NCBI RefSeq assembly: GCF_009668025.1
Contig: NZ_WJXZ01000011.1
Coordinates: forward strand, 62,001 to 126,000
Reading direction: 5' to 3'
DNA length: 64,000 nucleotides
Source: Larkinella terrae
GTDB taxonomy: Bacteria; Bacteroidota; Bacteroidia; Cytophagales; Spirosomataceae
The position numbers were made by a program, and so were the translations under genes. The notes below the pieces were generated by a model. That model had not been told where the DNA came from. It searched no databases and saw nothing but the letters and a program-made list of their open reading frames with translations. Of the stretch, positions 1 to 8,566 are shown one piece after another; position 1 is the stretch's first letter, and each line of letters opens with the position of its first letter.

Positions 1-1556
1 CCACCGGTTTGTTCGTTGCGGATATAGTTCATTTTGTCCTCCGGTTTGGCTTCGGCGATGTAATCATCCACTCCCGCCTTTTCGGCAATAAACCTGGCCG
101 TCAACGGATTATCACCCGTTACCATCACGGTTTTGACGCCCATTTTCCGCAGCCGGTCGAAGCGTTCGGCAATCCCCGGTTTGATAATATCCTGTAGTTC
201 GATGACGCCCATCACGGTTTCGTTTTGGGCAACGACCAAGGGCGTACCACCATTGGCGGCAATTTTTTTGGCCTGTTCTTCGGTTTCAACTGGAAAAGAA
301 TGGCCCGCCCGAACCACCATATTTCGGATGGAATCCGTGGCCCCTTTCCGAATCCGAAGCCGTTCAGTGCTGCGGCCATTTTCCGGCAAATCGATGCCGG
401 ACGAGCGGGTTTCGGCGGTAAACTTGATCAGCGTCGCGCCGGTGGTGCTTAGGTTGCGCGTCACTTCCGGCCCCGCCAGTTCCACAATTGACTTTCCTTC
501 CGGCGTTTCATCGGCCAGCGAACTCAGCGCACTGGAGCGGATCATGTCGTTTTTGGAGATACCTGGTGCGGGGTAAAAATGGGTCGCCTTCCGGTTTCCG
601 ATCGTGATTGTACCGGTTTTGTCCAGTAGCAGCGTATCCACATCCCCGGCGGTTTCAACGGCCCGGCCCGACTTGGCAATCACGTTCGCCCGCAACGCCC
701 GGTCCATGCCCGCGATCCCGATGGCCGACAGCAAACCGCCGATAGTGGTCGGAATTAGGCAGACGAAAAGTGAAATCAGGGCCGCAATGGTAATCGGCGT
801 ATTGGCGTAATCGGCGAACGGTTTCAGGGCCACGCAGACGATGATGAAAATGAGCGTAAAACCGGCCAGCAGAATCGTCAGGGCGATTTCGTTCGGGGTT
901 TTCTGCCGACTGGCTCCTTCCACCAGCGCAATCATTTTGTCGAGAAACGACTCGCCGGGCTGGGTCGTCACCTGCACTTTGATGCGGTCGGAAAGCACTT
1001 TGGTACCGCCCGTGACCGACGATTTATCCCCTCCGGCTTCGCGAATAACCGGTGCCGATTCGCCCGTAATGGCCGACTCGTCGATGGTAGCCAGCCCTTC
1101 AATGATCTCACCGTCGGACGGAATGATGTCGCCGGTTTCGCAGACGAAAACGTCGCCTTTCACCAGTTGCGACGACGGAATTGTTTGAATTTCATTGACT
1201 TTCATCATCCCAACTGCGCGAATCACTTTGGCCGGGGTTTCCTGCCGGGTTTTCCGCAACGATTCGGCCTGGGCTTTGCCCCGCGCTTCGGCGATGGCTT
1301 CGGCGAAGTTGGCAAACAACACCGTCACCAGCAGGATCAGGGTGATGACCAGGTTATAGCTCAGCGTTCCCTGAGTCGTGTCGCCCGAAAAGGCAATGTA
1401 GGCGGTCACCAGCACCATGATAAGCGTGCCGACTTCGACGGTGAACATGACCGGGTTCTTGATCAGAATAGCCGGATTTAGTTTGATAAACGACTCCCGA
1501 ATGGCTTTCCCGACGAGCTCGCGCTGGAAGAGGGAGGATTGTTTTGGCTGTGCCAT
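1..1556 (-). CDS. kdpB: Potassium-transporting P-type ATPase subunit KdpB (partial, C-terminus beyond left edge)
   Basis: Catalytic ATPase subunit of the high-affinity KdpFABC potassium pump in the inner membrane. Reading from the ATG at 1556, 518 residues of the usual ~680 are present. The TGES actuator motif lies near residue 157 and the phosphorylation motif DKTGT begins at D312. Hydrophobic segments are seen around residues 36-85 and 220-275. The window ends just before the expected TGDGxND hinge motif. The kdpA stop is about 700 bp upstream, with a two-gene toxin-antitoxin unit in between on the other strand, so kdpA and kdpB are not tightly spaced as in most kdp operons. kdpB may therefore depend on read-through or on its own promoter. 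kdpC would be expected beyond the edge. The identification is secure. Confidence 0.96.
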   Translation of the reverse strand, partial: MAQPKQSSLFQRELVGKAIRESFIKLNPAILIKNPVMFTVEVGTLIMVLVTAYIAFSGDTTQGTLSYNLVITLILLVTVLFANFAEAIAEARGKAQAESLRKTRQETPAKVIRAVGMMKVNEIQTIPSSQLVKGDVFVCETGDIIPSDGEIIEGLATIDESAITGESAPVIREAGGDKSSVTGGTKVLSDRIKVQVTTQPGESFLDKMIALVEGASRQKTPNEIALTILLAGFTLIFIIVCVALKPFADYANTPITIAALISLFVCLIPTTIGGLLSAIGIAGMDRALRANVIAKSGRAVETAGDVDTLLLDKTGTITIGNRKATHFYPAPGISKNDMIRSSALSSLADETPEGKSIVELAGPEVTRNLSTTGATLIKFTAETRSSGIDLPENGRSTERLRIRKGATDSIRNMVVRAGHSFPVETEEQAKKIAANGGTPLVVAQNETVMGVIELQDIIKPGIAERFDRLRKMGVKTVMVTGDNPLTARFIAEKAGVDDYIAEAKPEDKMNYIRNEQTG

Positions 1557-1587
1557 AGTGTTATATTTGAAAAAAATGTCTTGTGTT

Positions 1588-1905
1588 ATGATTGCATCAC
1601 CGAATCAATCCGTACTGGAGAAAGTAGTTCATGCGTTCGGCTATCGTAGTACGGAAGACTTCCTTCGCATTGAAATCCGAAATCTATTGCAGCAAAAAAT
1701 TGCCTATTACCAAAGCCGCATTGATTTTTACGAACAGAAATACGGAATGAATTTTGATGAATTCCGCCGTCGGGTTGTCGATAAATCGGACCCGGTTTTA
1801 TCAAAATTTGGGATCATTGAGAAAGAGGATGACGACAATGATTGGGATGATTCGATCGATTTCATACTGGATTATTCTAGTTATCTGCAGCAGATTAATC
1901 CATGA
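1588..1905 (+). CDS. Probable antitoxin partner of the TumE-family toxin
   Basis: A 105-residue acidic protein, or 109 residues if the ATG at 1576 is used. Its start faces the kdpB start only ~20-32 bp away. An N-terminal segment (valine-rich, then a GYRSTEDFL-like stretch) looks like a small DNA-binding or dimerisation helix pair. A helical middle contains tyrosine- and glutamine-rich YYQSRIDFYEQKYG. The tail is very acidic (EKEDDDNDWDD). Its stop overlaps the start of the next gene by 4 bp (ATGA), the classic coupling of an antitoxin with its toxin. The antitoxin role is inferred from position, size and the partner. I do not recognise a named family with certainty. Confidence 0.7.
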   Translation: MIASPNQSVLEKVVHAFGYRSTEDFLRIEIRNLLQQKIAYYQSRIDFYEQKYGMNFDEFRRRVVDKSDPVLSKFGIIEKEDDDNDWDDSIDFILDYSSYLQQINP

Positions 1906-2264
1906 TTGAAGTCATTGAAACGTTCGCTGCAATTGTTAGTACGTATCAGCACACCGTAGAAAATAGTCCTGGAACCAAAACCGTTGAACGCGCCCAAATT
2001 ACCTTCATTGATCATTCCCGGCTTGTTGCTTACGAATCGCGAAAAGGCGATAAATTCAAGTACGGTTATCAATGGATGAATCCGGATAATGAGACGATTT
2101 TCCGTTGGGACAATACGCCCCATTTTCCTGAATTCACAACCTTTCCGTTTCATCGTCACATTGGATCGAGTGAAATCGCAGAATCTTTCCCAGCTGTTTC
2201 ATTAGCCGATGTTTTGCAATTCATTTCGGATCAAATCATTGCTTCACAACAGTCACCGCAATGA
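1902..2264 (+). CDS. TumE-family (DUF6516-like) toxin
   Basis: A 120-residue protein translationally coupled to the upstream gene. The middle carries the pattern I associate with DUF6516/TumE toxins: a basic Y-x-YQW strand, then RWDNTPHFPE followed by a TFPFHRH stretch with closely spaced histidines (residues ~63-83). The family is annotated as the toxin of toxin-antitoxin pairs, and the biochemical target is not evident from sequence. Its 3' end overlaps the 3' end of kdpA by 12 bp on the opposite strand, so the module fills the whole kdpA-kdpB gap. Toxin activity here is inference. Confidence 0.75.
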   Translation: MIEVIETFAAIVSTYQHTVENSPGTKTVERAQITFIDHSRLVAYESRKGDKFKYGYQWMNPDNETIFRWDNTPHFPEFTTFPFHRHIGSSEIAESFPAVSLADVLQFISDQIIASQQSPQ

Positions 2265-3968
2265 AAAATATTCCGCCAGCGGACCCAGCGCCAGCGCCGG
2301 GAAGAACGACAGGGCGGTGATGATGAAAATGACCGCGAAAATCATCAGCCCGAAAGTCGGCGTATCGACCGGCAACGTTCCTGACGATTCGGGTACGTAC
2401 TTCTTCCGCGCCAGTAAACCGGCAATGGCGACAGGGCCGATAATCGGCAGAAACCTCCCCAGAATCAGCACAATACCGGTTGTGTAGTTCCAGAAAAAAT
2501 TATTGTCGCCCAACCCTTCGAAGCCCGAACCGTTGTTGGCGTTGGCCGAAGTGAATTCGTACAGAATCTCCGAAAACCCGTGAAAACCGGGGTTGTTCAG
2601 CCAGGCCGACGGTTTCACCGCCCAGTCGGCGGCACCATACTGCATAAAAACCCAGGCACCCAAAGCCGTTCCCCCTTTGACGAGCAACGCACTCAGCAGG
2701 GCCACAACCGAAGCAATCTTGATTTCCCGCGCTTCGACTTTCCGCCCAAAGAGTTCGGGGGTGCGGCCCACCATCAATCCCGAGACAAAAACGGCGATGA
2801 TCAGGAAGTAGTAAAAATTAAGCAAACCCGCGCCTGCCCCGCCGTAAAAGGCGTTGACCATCATGCCCAGGAGTTGCATCGCCCCCGAAAGCGCCATCGA
2901 ACTGTCGTGCATCGAATTGACCGAACCCGTTGAAATAATGGTGGTTACAATACTCCAGTAACCCGATGCCAGCGCCCCAAACCGAACTTCCTTGCCTTCC
3001 ATCGCCCCCGACAGTTGCGAAATTCCCATCTTCGCAAGAGCCGGATTGCCGTTCAGCTCCGAAATGATTGTTGGAATTAGCAGACAGAGCATTCCGACAG
3101 TCATGACACTGTAAACGACCCAGGCGAATTTTTTGCGGTTGATGAAGAACCCCATCGCAAAAATCATCGCAATCGGAATCAGCACCTGAGCGATCATTTC
3201 GACCATGTTGGTCAGGTAGTTGGGGTTTTCGAGTGGGTGCGCCGAGTTAGCGCCAAAATAGCCACCCCCGTTGGTGCCCAGGTGTTTAATGGCAATCATC
3301 GCAGCAGCCGGGCCGCGTGAAACGCCCACGGTATCGCCCTGCATTGTCATGATGGTATCTTTGCCGTCGAACGAAGCCGGGGTTCCGTTGAACGCCAGAA
3401 TGAGAGCGATTAGCAGCGAACCAGGCAACAGTAAACGGGTGATAGCTCGCGTAAAGAGAACGTAAAAATTGCCGACCGTTTCAACGGTTTTGGGCATAAA
3501 CGAGCGGAAAAGCAAAACCGCTGCCGCAATCCCGGTAGCCGCCGACACAAACATAAGGAACATCATGACGCCCAGTTGCGTCAGATACGTTGCGCCCGAT
3601 TCACCCGAATAGTGTTGCAAATCACAGTTGACGACGAAGCTGATGGCCGTATTAAACGCCAGGTCCGGCGTTTGTGAGGGATTTCCGTCCGGGTTGAGCG
3701 GCAAACTTCCCTGACTGATCAACAGCACAAATCCGTACACCAGCCAAACCGCATTGATCGTCAGCAAAGCAACCAGATTTTCTTTCCAGGACATGTCCTT
3801 GTTGGGGTCAATGCCGCCCAGCCGATAAATAAGCCGCTCCAAGGGAGCCATGAAATCGAACACATTTGGTTCGTTTTTAAATACTTTGGCGAGATACTTG
3901 CCAAGCGGAATTGCCAGTAAAACCGTCAGTCCGTACATGGCAATGACGCCAATCCATTCCGTATTCAT
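2253..3968 (-). CDS. kdpA: Potassium-transporting ATPase subunit KdpA
   Basis: Channel-like potassium-binding subunit of KdpFABC, 571 residues (family ~560). About ten hydrophobic segments are visible. The selectivity-filter loops are recognisable: VNCDLQHYSGE near residue 113, GTNGGGYFGANSAHP, GSVNSMHDSS and SANANNGSGFEG. It starts 10 bp after the kdpF stop and is co-transcribed with it. Its stop codon overlaps the convergent toxin gene, leaving no room for a terminator between kdpA and the inserted module. Confidence 0.97.
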   Translation of the reverse strand: MNTEWIGVIAMYGLTVLLAIPLGKYLAKVFKNEPNVFDFMAPLERLIYRLGGIDPNKDMSWKENLVALLTINAVWLVYGFVLLISQGSLPLNPDGNPSQTPDLAFNTAISFVVNCDLQHYSGESGATYLTQLGVMMFLMFVSAATGIAAAVLLFRSFMPKTVETVGNFYVLFTRAITRLLLPGSLLIALILAFNGTPASFDGKDTIMTMQGDTVGVSRGPAAAMIAIKHLGTNGGGYFGANSAHPLENPNYLTNMVEMIAQVLIPIAMIFAMGFFINRKKFAWVVYSVMTVGMLCLLIPTIISELNGNPALAKMGISQLSGAMEGKEVRFGALASGYWSIVTTIISTGSVNSMHDSSMALSGAMQLLGMMVNAFYGGAGAGLLNFYYFLIIAVFVSGLMVGRTPELFGRKVEAREIKIASVVALLSALLVKGGTALGAWVFMQYGAADWAVKPSAWLNNPGFHGFSEILYEFTSANANNGSGFEGLGDNNFFWNYTTGIVLILGRFLPIIGPVAIAGLLARKKYVPESSGTLPVDTPTFGLMIFAVIFIITALSFFPALALGPLAEYFSLR

Positions 3969-3978
3969 AGTGGTTGTA

Positions 3979-4059
3979 TTAAAATTTTTCCGGTTTGATC
4001 AGCACGTACAGCATGTACGCGAAAACCAGCAATGCGATAAAAAAAACAAGCGTGATCAT
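3979..4059 (-). CDS. kdpF: KdpF small membrane subunit
   Basis: A 26-residue peptide forming a single transmembrane helix and ending with the typical LIKPEKF tail. KdpF stabilises the KdpABC complex in the membrane. It sits 10 bp upstream of kdpA and 10 bp downstream of another tiny membrane ORF. Length, composition and position all match KdpF. Confidence 0.9.
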   Translation of the reverse strand: MITLVFFIALLVFAYMLYVLIKPEKF

Positions 4060-4069
4060 GGGCGCACGG

Positions 4070-4156
4070 TTAGATTTTCTCGAACCAGTCGATGGTTTTG
4101 TAAAAAATGACGAAGCAGAGCAAGGCGGTAATGGCCAGAATAAAGAGAGTTTCCAT
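4070..4156 (-). CDS. Tiny single-span membrane peptide leading the kdp operon
   Basis: A 28-residue ORF (starts METLFILAI, ends YKTIDWFEKI) immediately upstream of kdpF with a 10-bp gap. It is one hydrophobic helix with a short charged tail and is probably the first gene of the kdp transcript. I believe similar tiny ORFs occur at this spot in other Bacteroidota kdp operons, but I cannot check that here. It may be a second KdpF-like accessory subunit. The function is unknown. Confidence 0.65.
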   Translation of the reverse strand: METLFILAITALLCFVIFYKTIDWFEKI

Positions 4157-4584
4157 TTTACAGGTTGTTTAAAACTGCTTAGGAATTGGCAAAAAGATCT
4201 CCACGAAAAACCCGCAACCCCAACATTCGCTCAAGCCATTGTTTTTCAGATTGTTACTGAGAAACATTTTTCATTGACGTGGTTTTATACCTCGTTAACT
4301 TTTTCATTTTGGAAGGGTCGGATTTCCATTTTAACAGGCTGGTGTCATGCGACTTTTCCCGGTTCGAGTAGCATTCCGGTGCACAAACAGTACTTCCCGG
4401 ACGTTCGCGGGAGGATGCCGTGGTGCTGACAACCCCGGCACTGGTGCCAAAACCGCTCATCGCGCGGCAGTTCGGCGACCGGGCGGTATTCTAACTTATG
4501 GTTTCACAAATGAGGTCGGCCAGCGGCAAATGACAATCCGAGGCCACTTCACTCGAAATGTCCGTATTCATTTCCGGCGTTTAT
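4157..4584. other. Intergenic region upstream of kdp, no gene seen
   Basis: About 430 bp between the kdp leader ORF and the 3' end of the next minus-strand gene. It must contain the kdp promoter near its left side. I see no convincing conserved protein in any frame and no recognisable riboswitch. Open frames here are short and look non-coding. Confidence 0.5.
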
Positions 4585-4953
4585 TTAAGGCAGACAGGTA
4601 TTGAGTTGGCGGAGGTACTCGATCCGGAGCTGGTGGGGCAACAGGTATTCGAGCATTTCGGCCCGGTTGTCGGCGCGATCGATCAGGACAGTTAGCCGGT
4701 GAATGTAAACGGAGTTTATAAACGTTTTGATGGCTTCGCTACCATGTAGCAGCAATTCGTCGGCCGCCAGCAGACAATGCTTGACGGCGCGGAAGCGGTT
4801 CTGGTCCAGCAGTAAGGTGGTGACTTCGGCCAGCTTGTGGGCGATCGCGCAGTCGCTGACTTCGGCGGGCAGGGACTCAAAATCCTGATGAGCTTCGGGA
4901 ATCAGTTTGACCAGAAAGTCAATCAATTCCGGTTTTTCGAGAATGGATTCCAT
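4585..4953 (-). CDS. Small conserved-looking hypothetical protein (DUF7674-like?)
   Basis: A 122-residue, largely helical, cytoplasmic protein if the ATG at 4953 (MESILEKPEL) is used; an upstream ATG at 5013 would add 20 residues that look less protein-like. It has no signal peptide, membrane helix or catalytic motif. The pattern of leucines and histidines (AIAHKLAEVTTLLLDQ, then RAVKHCLLAADELL) suggests a small helical bundle. It resembles small Bacteroidota proteins filed as DUF7674, but this is a weak recollection. It is a single gene, unlinked to its neighbours by spacing. Confidence 0.55.
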   Translation of the reverse strand: MESILEKPELIDFLVKLIPEAHQDFESLPAEVSDCAIAHKLAEVTTLLLDQNRFRAVKHCLLAADELLLHGSEAIKTFINSVYIHRLTVLIDRADNRAEMLEYLLPHQLRIEYLRQLNTCLP

Positions 4954-5082
4954 ACGAGTATTGAATGGGTAGGCCAACCCTACGACCAATTCGATACCAT
5001 TCTTTAAAACCAATTGACTGTTAATATATTACCCTTAAAACCGGGCACTTAGCCCGGCAGGGACCCTTTCATTTCGGAAGGT

Positions 5083-5424
5083 TTATTTCTCAAACTGAAA
5101 AATCTGGTCCATCAGCACCCACTTTTGGCCCGGTTTGGCCCAGGGCAGCGGTTCCTGAAATTTCCACATCAGTTCCTCCCACCGCTGCACGTGCGGATTG
5201 ACGGCATCCAGCGCGGCCTTTTTCTCAAACGTAAAGTTGTCGTCCGTTTCCAGAATCATGAACATGCGGTTTCCGGTGCGGTAAATCTGCAGATCCTGAA
5301 TACCGGCGGCCAGGTCATTCGCCCGGACTTCCGCCCAGCCGCTGCCTTTGGCGTGCCACTGCTCGTATTCGGCGATCAATTCGGAGTCATCTTTCAGGTC
5401 AAGAGCGAGGCAAAATCGTTGCAT
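5083..5424 (-). CDS. L-rhamnose mutarotase-type sugar mutarotase
   Basis: A 113-residue protein of the RhaM/FucU-like ferredoxin-fold mutarotase family (family ~105-115). It interconverts alpha and beta anomers of an L-sugar. The N-terminal strand RFCLALDLKDD, the central YRTGNRMFMILETDDNF and the WEELMWKFQEPLPWAKPGQKW tail match the family. It lies 116 bp downstream of the isomerase gene in a deoxy-sugar type catabolic operon and probably feeds that pathway. Whether the substrate is L-rhamnose, L-fucose or another aldose cannot be read from the sequence. Confidence 0.88.
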   Translation of the reverse strand: MQRFCLALDLKDDSELIAEYEQWHAKGSGWAEVRANDLAAGIQDLQIYRTGNRMFMILETDDNFTFEKKAALDAVNPHVQRWEELMWKFQEPLPWAKPGQKWVLMDQIFQFEK

Positions 5425-5469
5425 TGTATCAGTTAAAAGTATGGAACAATCTATTAATCAAATCTTTAC

Positions 5470-5484
5470 AAGCCCGGAGGGCTT
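5470..5484 (-). terminator. Weak hairpin between isomerase and mutarotase genes
   Basis: AAGCCC and GGGCTT are separated by 3 nt, giving a 6-bp stem in the 116-bp gap. There is no strong U-run on the minus strand, so it may be a partial attenuator or RNA-processing hairpin rather than a true terminator. Confidence 0.3.
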
Positions 5485-5540
5485 TGATTGATCGCTGGTA
5501 GCATCAAAATTTTACAGCCTTGTCTGTAGTACTCAGACGC

Positions 5541-6353
5541 TCAGCCAAAATACCGTTTAAACGACTCAATCGTCTGCTTTGCAGCTTCATCCGGATCGGG
5601 CCAGGGGAAGGCTTCGGCGGAAATGTAGCCCTGGTAATCAAGCTCTTTCAAGACCGCTGCGACTTCGCTGAGACTCGTATGACCAAAACCGATCGGGCGT
5701 CGGTTGCTGTCGGCAAAATGGACGTGACCGATTGCTGAACCGGCCACTCGGATGCTGTCGGCCAGCGACGTTTCCTCAATGTTCATGTGGAACAGGTCAG
5801 CCAACAGCTTAACATGCTGATTATCCAGCGATTCCAGCAAACTGACGCCATCTTCCAGCCGGTTGATCAGGTTGGTTTCGTAGCGGTTCAGTGGTTCGTA
5901 AATCAGGTTGACGCCCCGATCACCGGCCTGTTTTCCGAGAATGTTTAATCCGTCGGCGAGCCATTCCAGTGCCTGTTCCCGCTCGACGCCCGGCTGAACA
6001 TTGCCCTGCATCGAGCCGATGATGGCCGGAGCGCCAAAACCGGCACCGAACGCCATCATGTCGGCAATGAACGATACGGCTTTTGACCGGACGGCCGCAT
6101 CGGGGTCGGTAAGTGTCAACCCGTGAATGACTTTTCCCGCGCCGGTGCCCACGGCGGCTATTTTTACCCCAAACTCCTCGCACAGCGTCGCCAGCCGATC
6201 TGGCGCGACGGCGTCCGCCGAAGCGGTGAACAATTCAACAGCGTCGAATCCGAGGTCGGCGGCTTTGGCCATACTCGTTTCCAGATCGTGCCAGTAAATC
6301 CACGGACCGGTTTTTATTTCAGGCACTAACGCAATAGTTACAGCGGATTTCAT
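5541..6353 (-). CDS. Sugar phosphate isomerase/epimerase (xylose-isomerase-like TIM barrel)
   Basis: A 270-residue AP-endonuclease-2-fold protein. Features of the D-tagatose 3-epimerase/hydroxypyruvate-isomerase group are visible: FDAVELFTAS near the N-terminus, IYEPLNRYE around residue 155 with the metal-binding Glu, LLADLFHMNIEE with Asp/His ligands, GHVHFADSNRRPIGFGH, and a C-terminal GYISAEAFPWPD with the last Glu. Its ATG overlaps the stop of the upstream dehydrogenase by 4 bp, so the two are translationally coupled. It probably isomerises a keto-sugar made by the two oxidoreductases. The exact substrate is unknown. Confidence 0.85.
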   Translation of the reverse strand: MKSAVTIALVPEIKTGPWIYWHDLETSMAKAADLGFDAVELFTASADAVAPDRLATLCEEFGVKIAAVGTGAGKVIHGLTLTDPDAAVRSKAVSFIADMMAFGAGFGAPAIIGSMQGNVQPGVEREQALEWLADGLNILGKQAGDRGVNLIYEPLNRYETNLINRLEDGVSLLESLDNQHVKLLADLFHMNIEETSLADSIRVAGSAIGHVHFADSNRRPIGFGHTSLSEVAAVLKELDYQGYISAEAFPWPDPDEAAKQTIESFKRYFG

Positions 6354-7390
6354 CGGGTTTTACTAGTGTCAAAATCAACCATAATTTTCGTGATGGGTCC
6401 CGGATTGGCCGACCAATCCGCCAGCGCCTGCCCGGCTTCGTCCAGCGAAACCACCCGGCTGATCACCGCATCGACCGGAAATTTACCCGCTTCCAGATAT
6501 TCAATGACGTCCGGGAAATCGCCCAGACAATTACGCGAACCCAGAATTTCAATTTCTTTCCGGACAAACGTGCCGGTATTGTAATCGACCGGTTTTTTGG
6601 CGTACCCAATGTACACCACCCGGCCCGTATACGCCACTTCGTCCACAGCCGCACGGTAGGTTGCCGCATTGCCCACGGCTTCGATAATCACATCCGGGCC
6701 ATCGCCGTCGGTGATTTTGCTCAGCGCTTCGTGCAGATCGACCTTCGTGGTATTAATGGTATGAGCAGCTCCGGCCAGTTTCGCCGTGTGCATTTTAGCC
6801 TCATCGATATCGATAGCAATCACTTCCGCACCTTTGTGAACGGAGGCTGCAATGGCCCCCATCCCGACGATTCCGCAACCGATCACGGCCACTTTTTCGC
6901 CCGCCGAAACCCGACCCCGGGCAGCCGCGTGAAAACCGACCGTTAGCGGCTCCACCAGCGCCAACTCCCGGGCTGACAGTTGCGTCGACGAATGCAGTTT
7001 TTGCCAGGGAACCGCAATGACGCGGGTCATGGCGCCCGGACGCCGGACACCCATCGTCTTATTATCCTGGCAGGCATTCGGACGACCTTTGCGGCAGGAA
7101 ACACAATGGCCGCAGTTCAGATACGGGTTGAGCGTCACTTTCATGCCCGGTTTGAACTCGTCGGGAACCTGGCTGCCGGTTTCCAGAATGGTGGCTCCGA
7201 CTTCGTGGCCCAGCACGTTCGGGTATTCCTGCAATTCGAACAGTCCGCGAAAACCGTTCAGATCACCTCCGCAGAAACCAACCATATTCACCTGTAACAG
7301 AGCCTCTTCCGGACCTAAAACCGGTATTTCAATTTCCCGTACTTCGGTTTTTCCGGGTTCAACCAGCACCAGTGCGCGTTGCGTCGTCAT
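6350..7390 (-). CDS. Zinc-dependent medium-chain alcohol/sugar dehydrogenase
   Basis: 346 residues from the ATG at 7390, one base after the stop of the upstream reductase; a longer frame exists but would overlap that gene. It is an MDR-family enzyme with a catalytic-zinc GHEVG motif, a structural-zinc cluster of four cysteines (CGHCVSCRKGRPNAC) and a Rossmann fingerprint (IGCGIVGMGAIA). It resembles L-threonine/sorbitol/galactitol-type dehydrogenases and oxidises a sugar or sugar alcohol with NAD(P). It is the second gene of the AKR-ADH-isomerase-mutarotase operon. Confidence 0.9.
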   Translation of the reverse strand: MTTQRALVLVEPGKTEVREIEIPVLGPEEALLQVNMVGFCGGDLNGFRGLFELQEYPNVLGHEVGATILETGSQVPDEFKPGMKVTLNPYLNCGHCVSCRKGRPNACQDNKTMGVRRPGAMTRVIAVPWQKLHSSTQLSARELALVEPLTVGFHAAARGRVSAGEKVAVIGCGIVGMGAIAASVHKGAEVIAIDIDEAKMHTAKLAGAAHTINTTKVDLHEALSKITDGDGPDVIIEAVGNAATYRAAVDEVAYTGRVVYIGYAKKPVDYNTGTFVRKEIEILGSRNCLGDFPDVIEYLEAGKFPVDAVISRVVSLDEAGQALADWSANPGPITKIMVDFDTSKTR

Positions 7391-7391
7391 G

Positions 7392-8339
7392 TTAGAAAAT
7401 GGGTTTCGGGATATTGTTTTCCGGTTTTCCTTCAAACCACAACTGGTTTTTGACCGGAGCTACCAAGGTTTCGATCCGTTGCAGCAATTCGTCGGGAATG
7501 GTAAGCTGAAGCGCCCGGACATTCTGTTCAAGCTGCTTTAGCGTGTTCATGCCAACAATCGTGGTGGCAATCACCGGATGACCCACCGCGTAGTTCAGCG
7601 CGACATCGCTCAGTTCCAACCCGTATTCCTGACACATGGAAAGCAATTGAGGTTGCAGATCTTTCACGGCCTGCGGAGAACTTTGCCAGACCGGAATCGG
7701 CGCGTCCGACAGAATCCGCTGCATCAGCGGAGCGGCATTGAGCAACCCAAAACCTTTTTCGAGTGATAGCGGCACCAGTTCGTCGTTGATTTCGTCGGCC
7801 AGCAGCGTGTAATGGCCCCACGACAAAACCGTATCGACCTCGACCTCGCGGGCAACCTTCGCCAGATACCGAACCGGTAAACCCGAAAAACCGATGTAGC
7901 GCGCCTTGCCGGATTCCTTAATTTTCTGGGCGGCCGGAATGGCTTCGTTAATAACCTGATCGTGATCGCCAAACTCGATGTCGTGCACTGTCAGCAGATC
8001 GACGTAATCGGTTTGTAACCGTTCCAGCGACTCGTCGATGCTGCGCAGGATGCGGTCGTACGAAAAATCGAAGACGCCGTTGCCGTAACGCCCGCCTTTC
8101 GTCGCCAGAAAAACCGTATTCCGCTTGGTTTTCAGGGCCTTGCCCAGCCGGGTTTCGGCCAGCGTGTCGCCGTAAAACGGGGCAACATCGAAGAAATTGA
8201 TGCCGTGATCGATGGCTGCGTGAACCGCGCGCGTGCCTTCTTCCTCATTCGTTTCATCAAATACATTGCCCAGGGGCGACGCTCCAAAACTCAGGAGCGA
8301 GACATTCATGTCTGTTTTACCCAATTTACGATACTCCAT
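7392..8339 (-). CDS. Aldo/keto reductase (L-fucose/D-threo-aldose dehydrogenase-like)
   Basis: A 315-residue AKR TIM barrel. The catalytic region is recognisable: FDVAPFYGDTLAETRLGKAL (Asp and Tyr), FLATKGG (Lys) and VDLLTVHDIEFG (His). The C-terminal VGMNTLKQLEQNVRAL matches the cofactor loop. Related enzymes oxidise L-fucose, L-galactose or D-arabinose at C1 with NAD(P). It is the first gene of the sugar operon, with a 1-nt gap to the next gene, and is divergent from the TetR gene about 230 bp away. Together with the mutarotase this points to non-phosphorylated degradation of a deoxy- or L-sugar (inference). Confidence 0.9.
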   Translation of the reverse strand: MEYRKLGKTDMNVSLLSFGASPLGNVFDETNEEEGTRAVHAAIDHGINFFDVAPFYGDTLAETRLGKALKTKRNTVFLATKGGRYGNGVFDFSYDRILRSIDESLERLQTDYVDLLTVHDIEFGDHDQVINEAIPAAQKIKESGKARYIGFSGLPVRYLAKVAREVEVDTVLSWGHYTLLADEINDELVPLSLEKGFGLLNAAPLMQRILSDAPIPVWQSSPQAVKDLQPQLLSMCQEYGLELSDVALNYAVGHPVIATTIVGMNTLKQLEQNVRALQLTIPDELLQRIETLVAPVKNQLWFEGKPENNIPKPIF

Positions 8340-8482
8340 TTCAGTTGGTCGAAAACCGTACGGCCCGAAGGTGCAAATACGGCTTGTTGGTTGCCTTAGT
8401 AAGTCCAGCGGGCGGTTTTTCTACTTTGGGCACTTGCTAACAGATCGTTTCTTAGGCCGTTTAAACCAGATTTCAACCATTT

Positions 8483-8500
8483 TTAATCAATTGATTAAAC
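8483..8500. promoter_or_regulatory. Palindromic operator upstream of the TetR gene
   Basis: A perfect 18-bp palindrome, TTTAATCAATTGATTAAA, with a further half-site (TTGATTAAT) at 8506-8514, lies 67 bp before the TetR start. The identical 18-mer precedes the efflux operon at 9208. It is very likely the binding site of this TetR protein, giving autoregulation. Confidence 0.8.
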
Positions 8501-8566
8501 TTTTTGATTAATCTCTTGTTTATTAGTTTTACGTCGTCTACTTTTGAACCGTTAATCAATACCACT

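Noticed and set aside
4254-4604. Short open frames in the gap upstream of kdp
   Set aside because: Their translations lack hydrophobic cores, conserved patterns or credible starts, so the gap is treated as non-coding.
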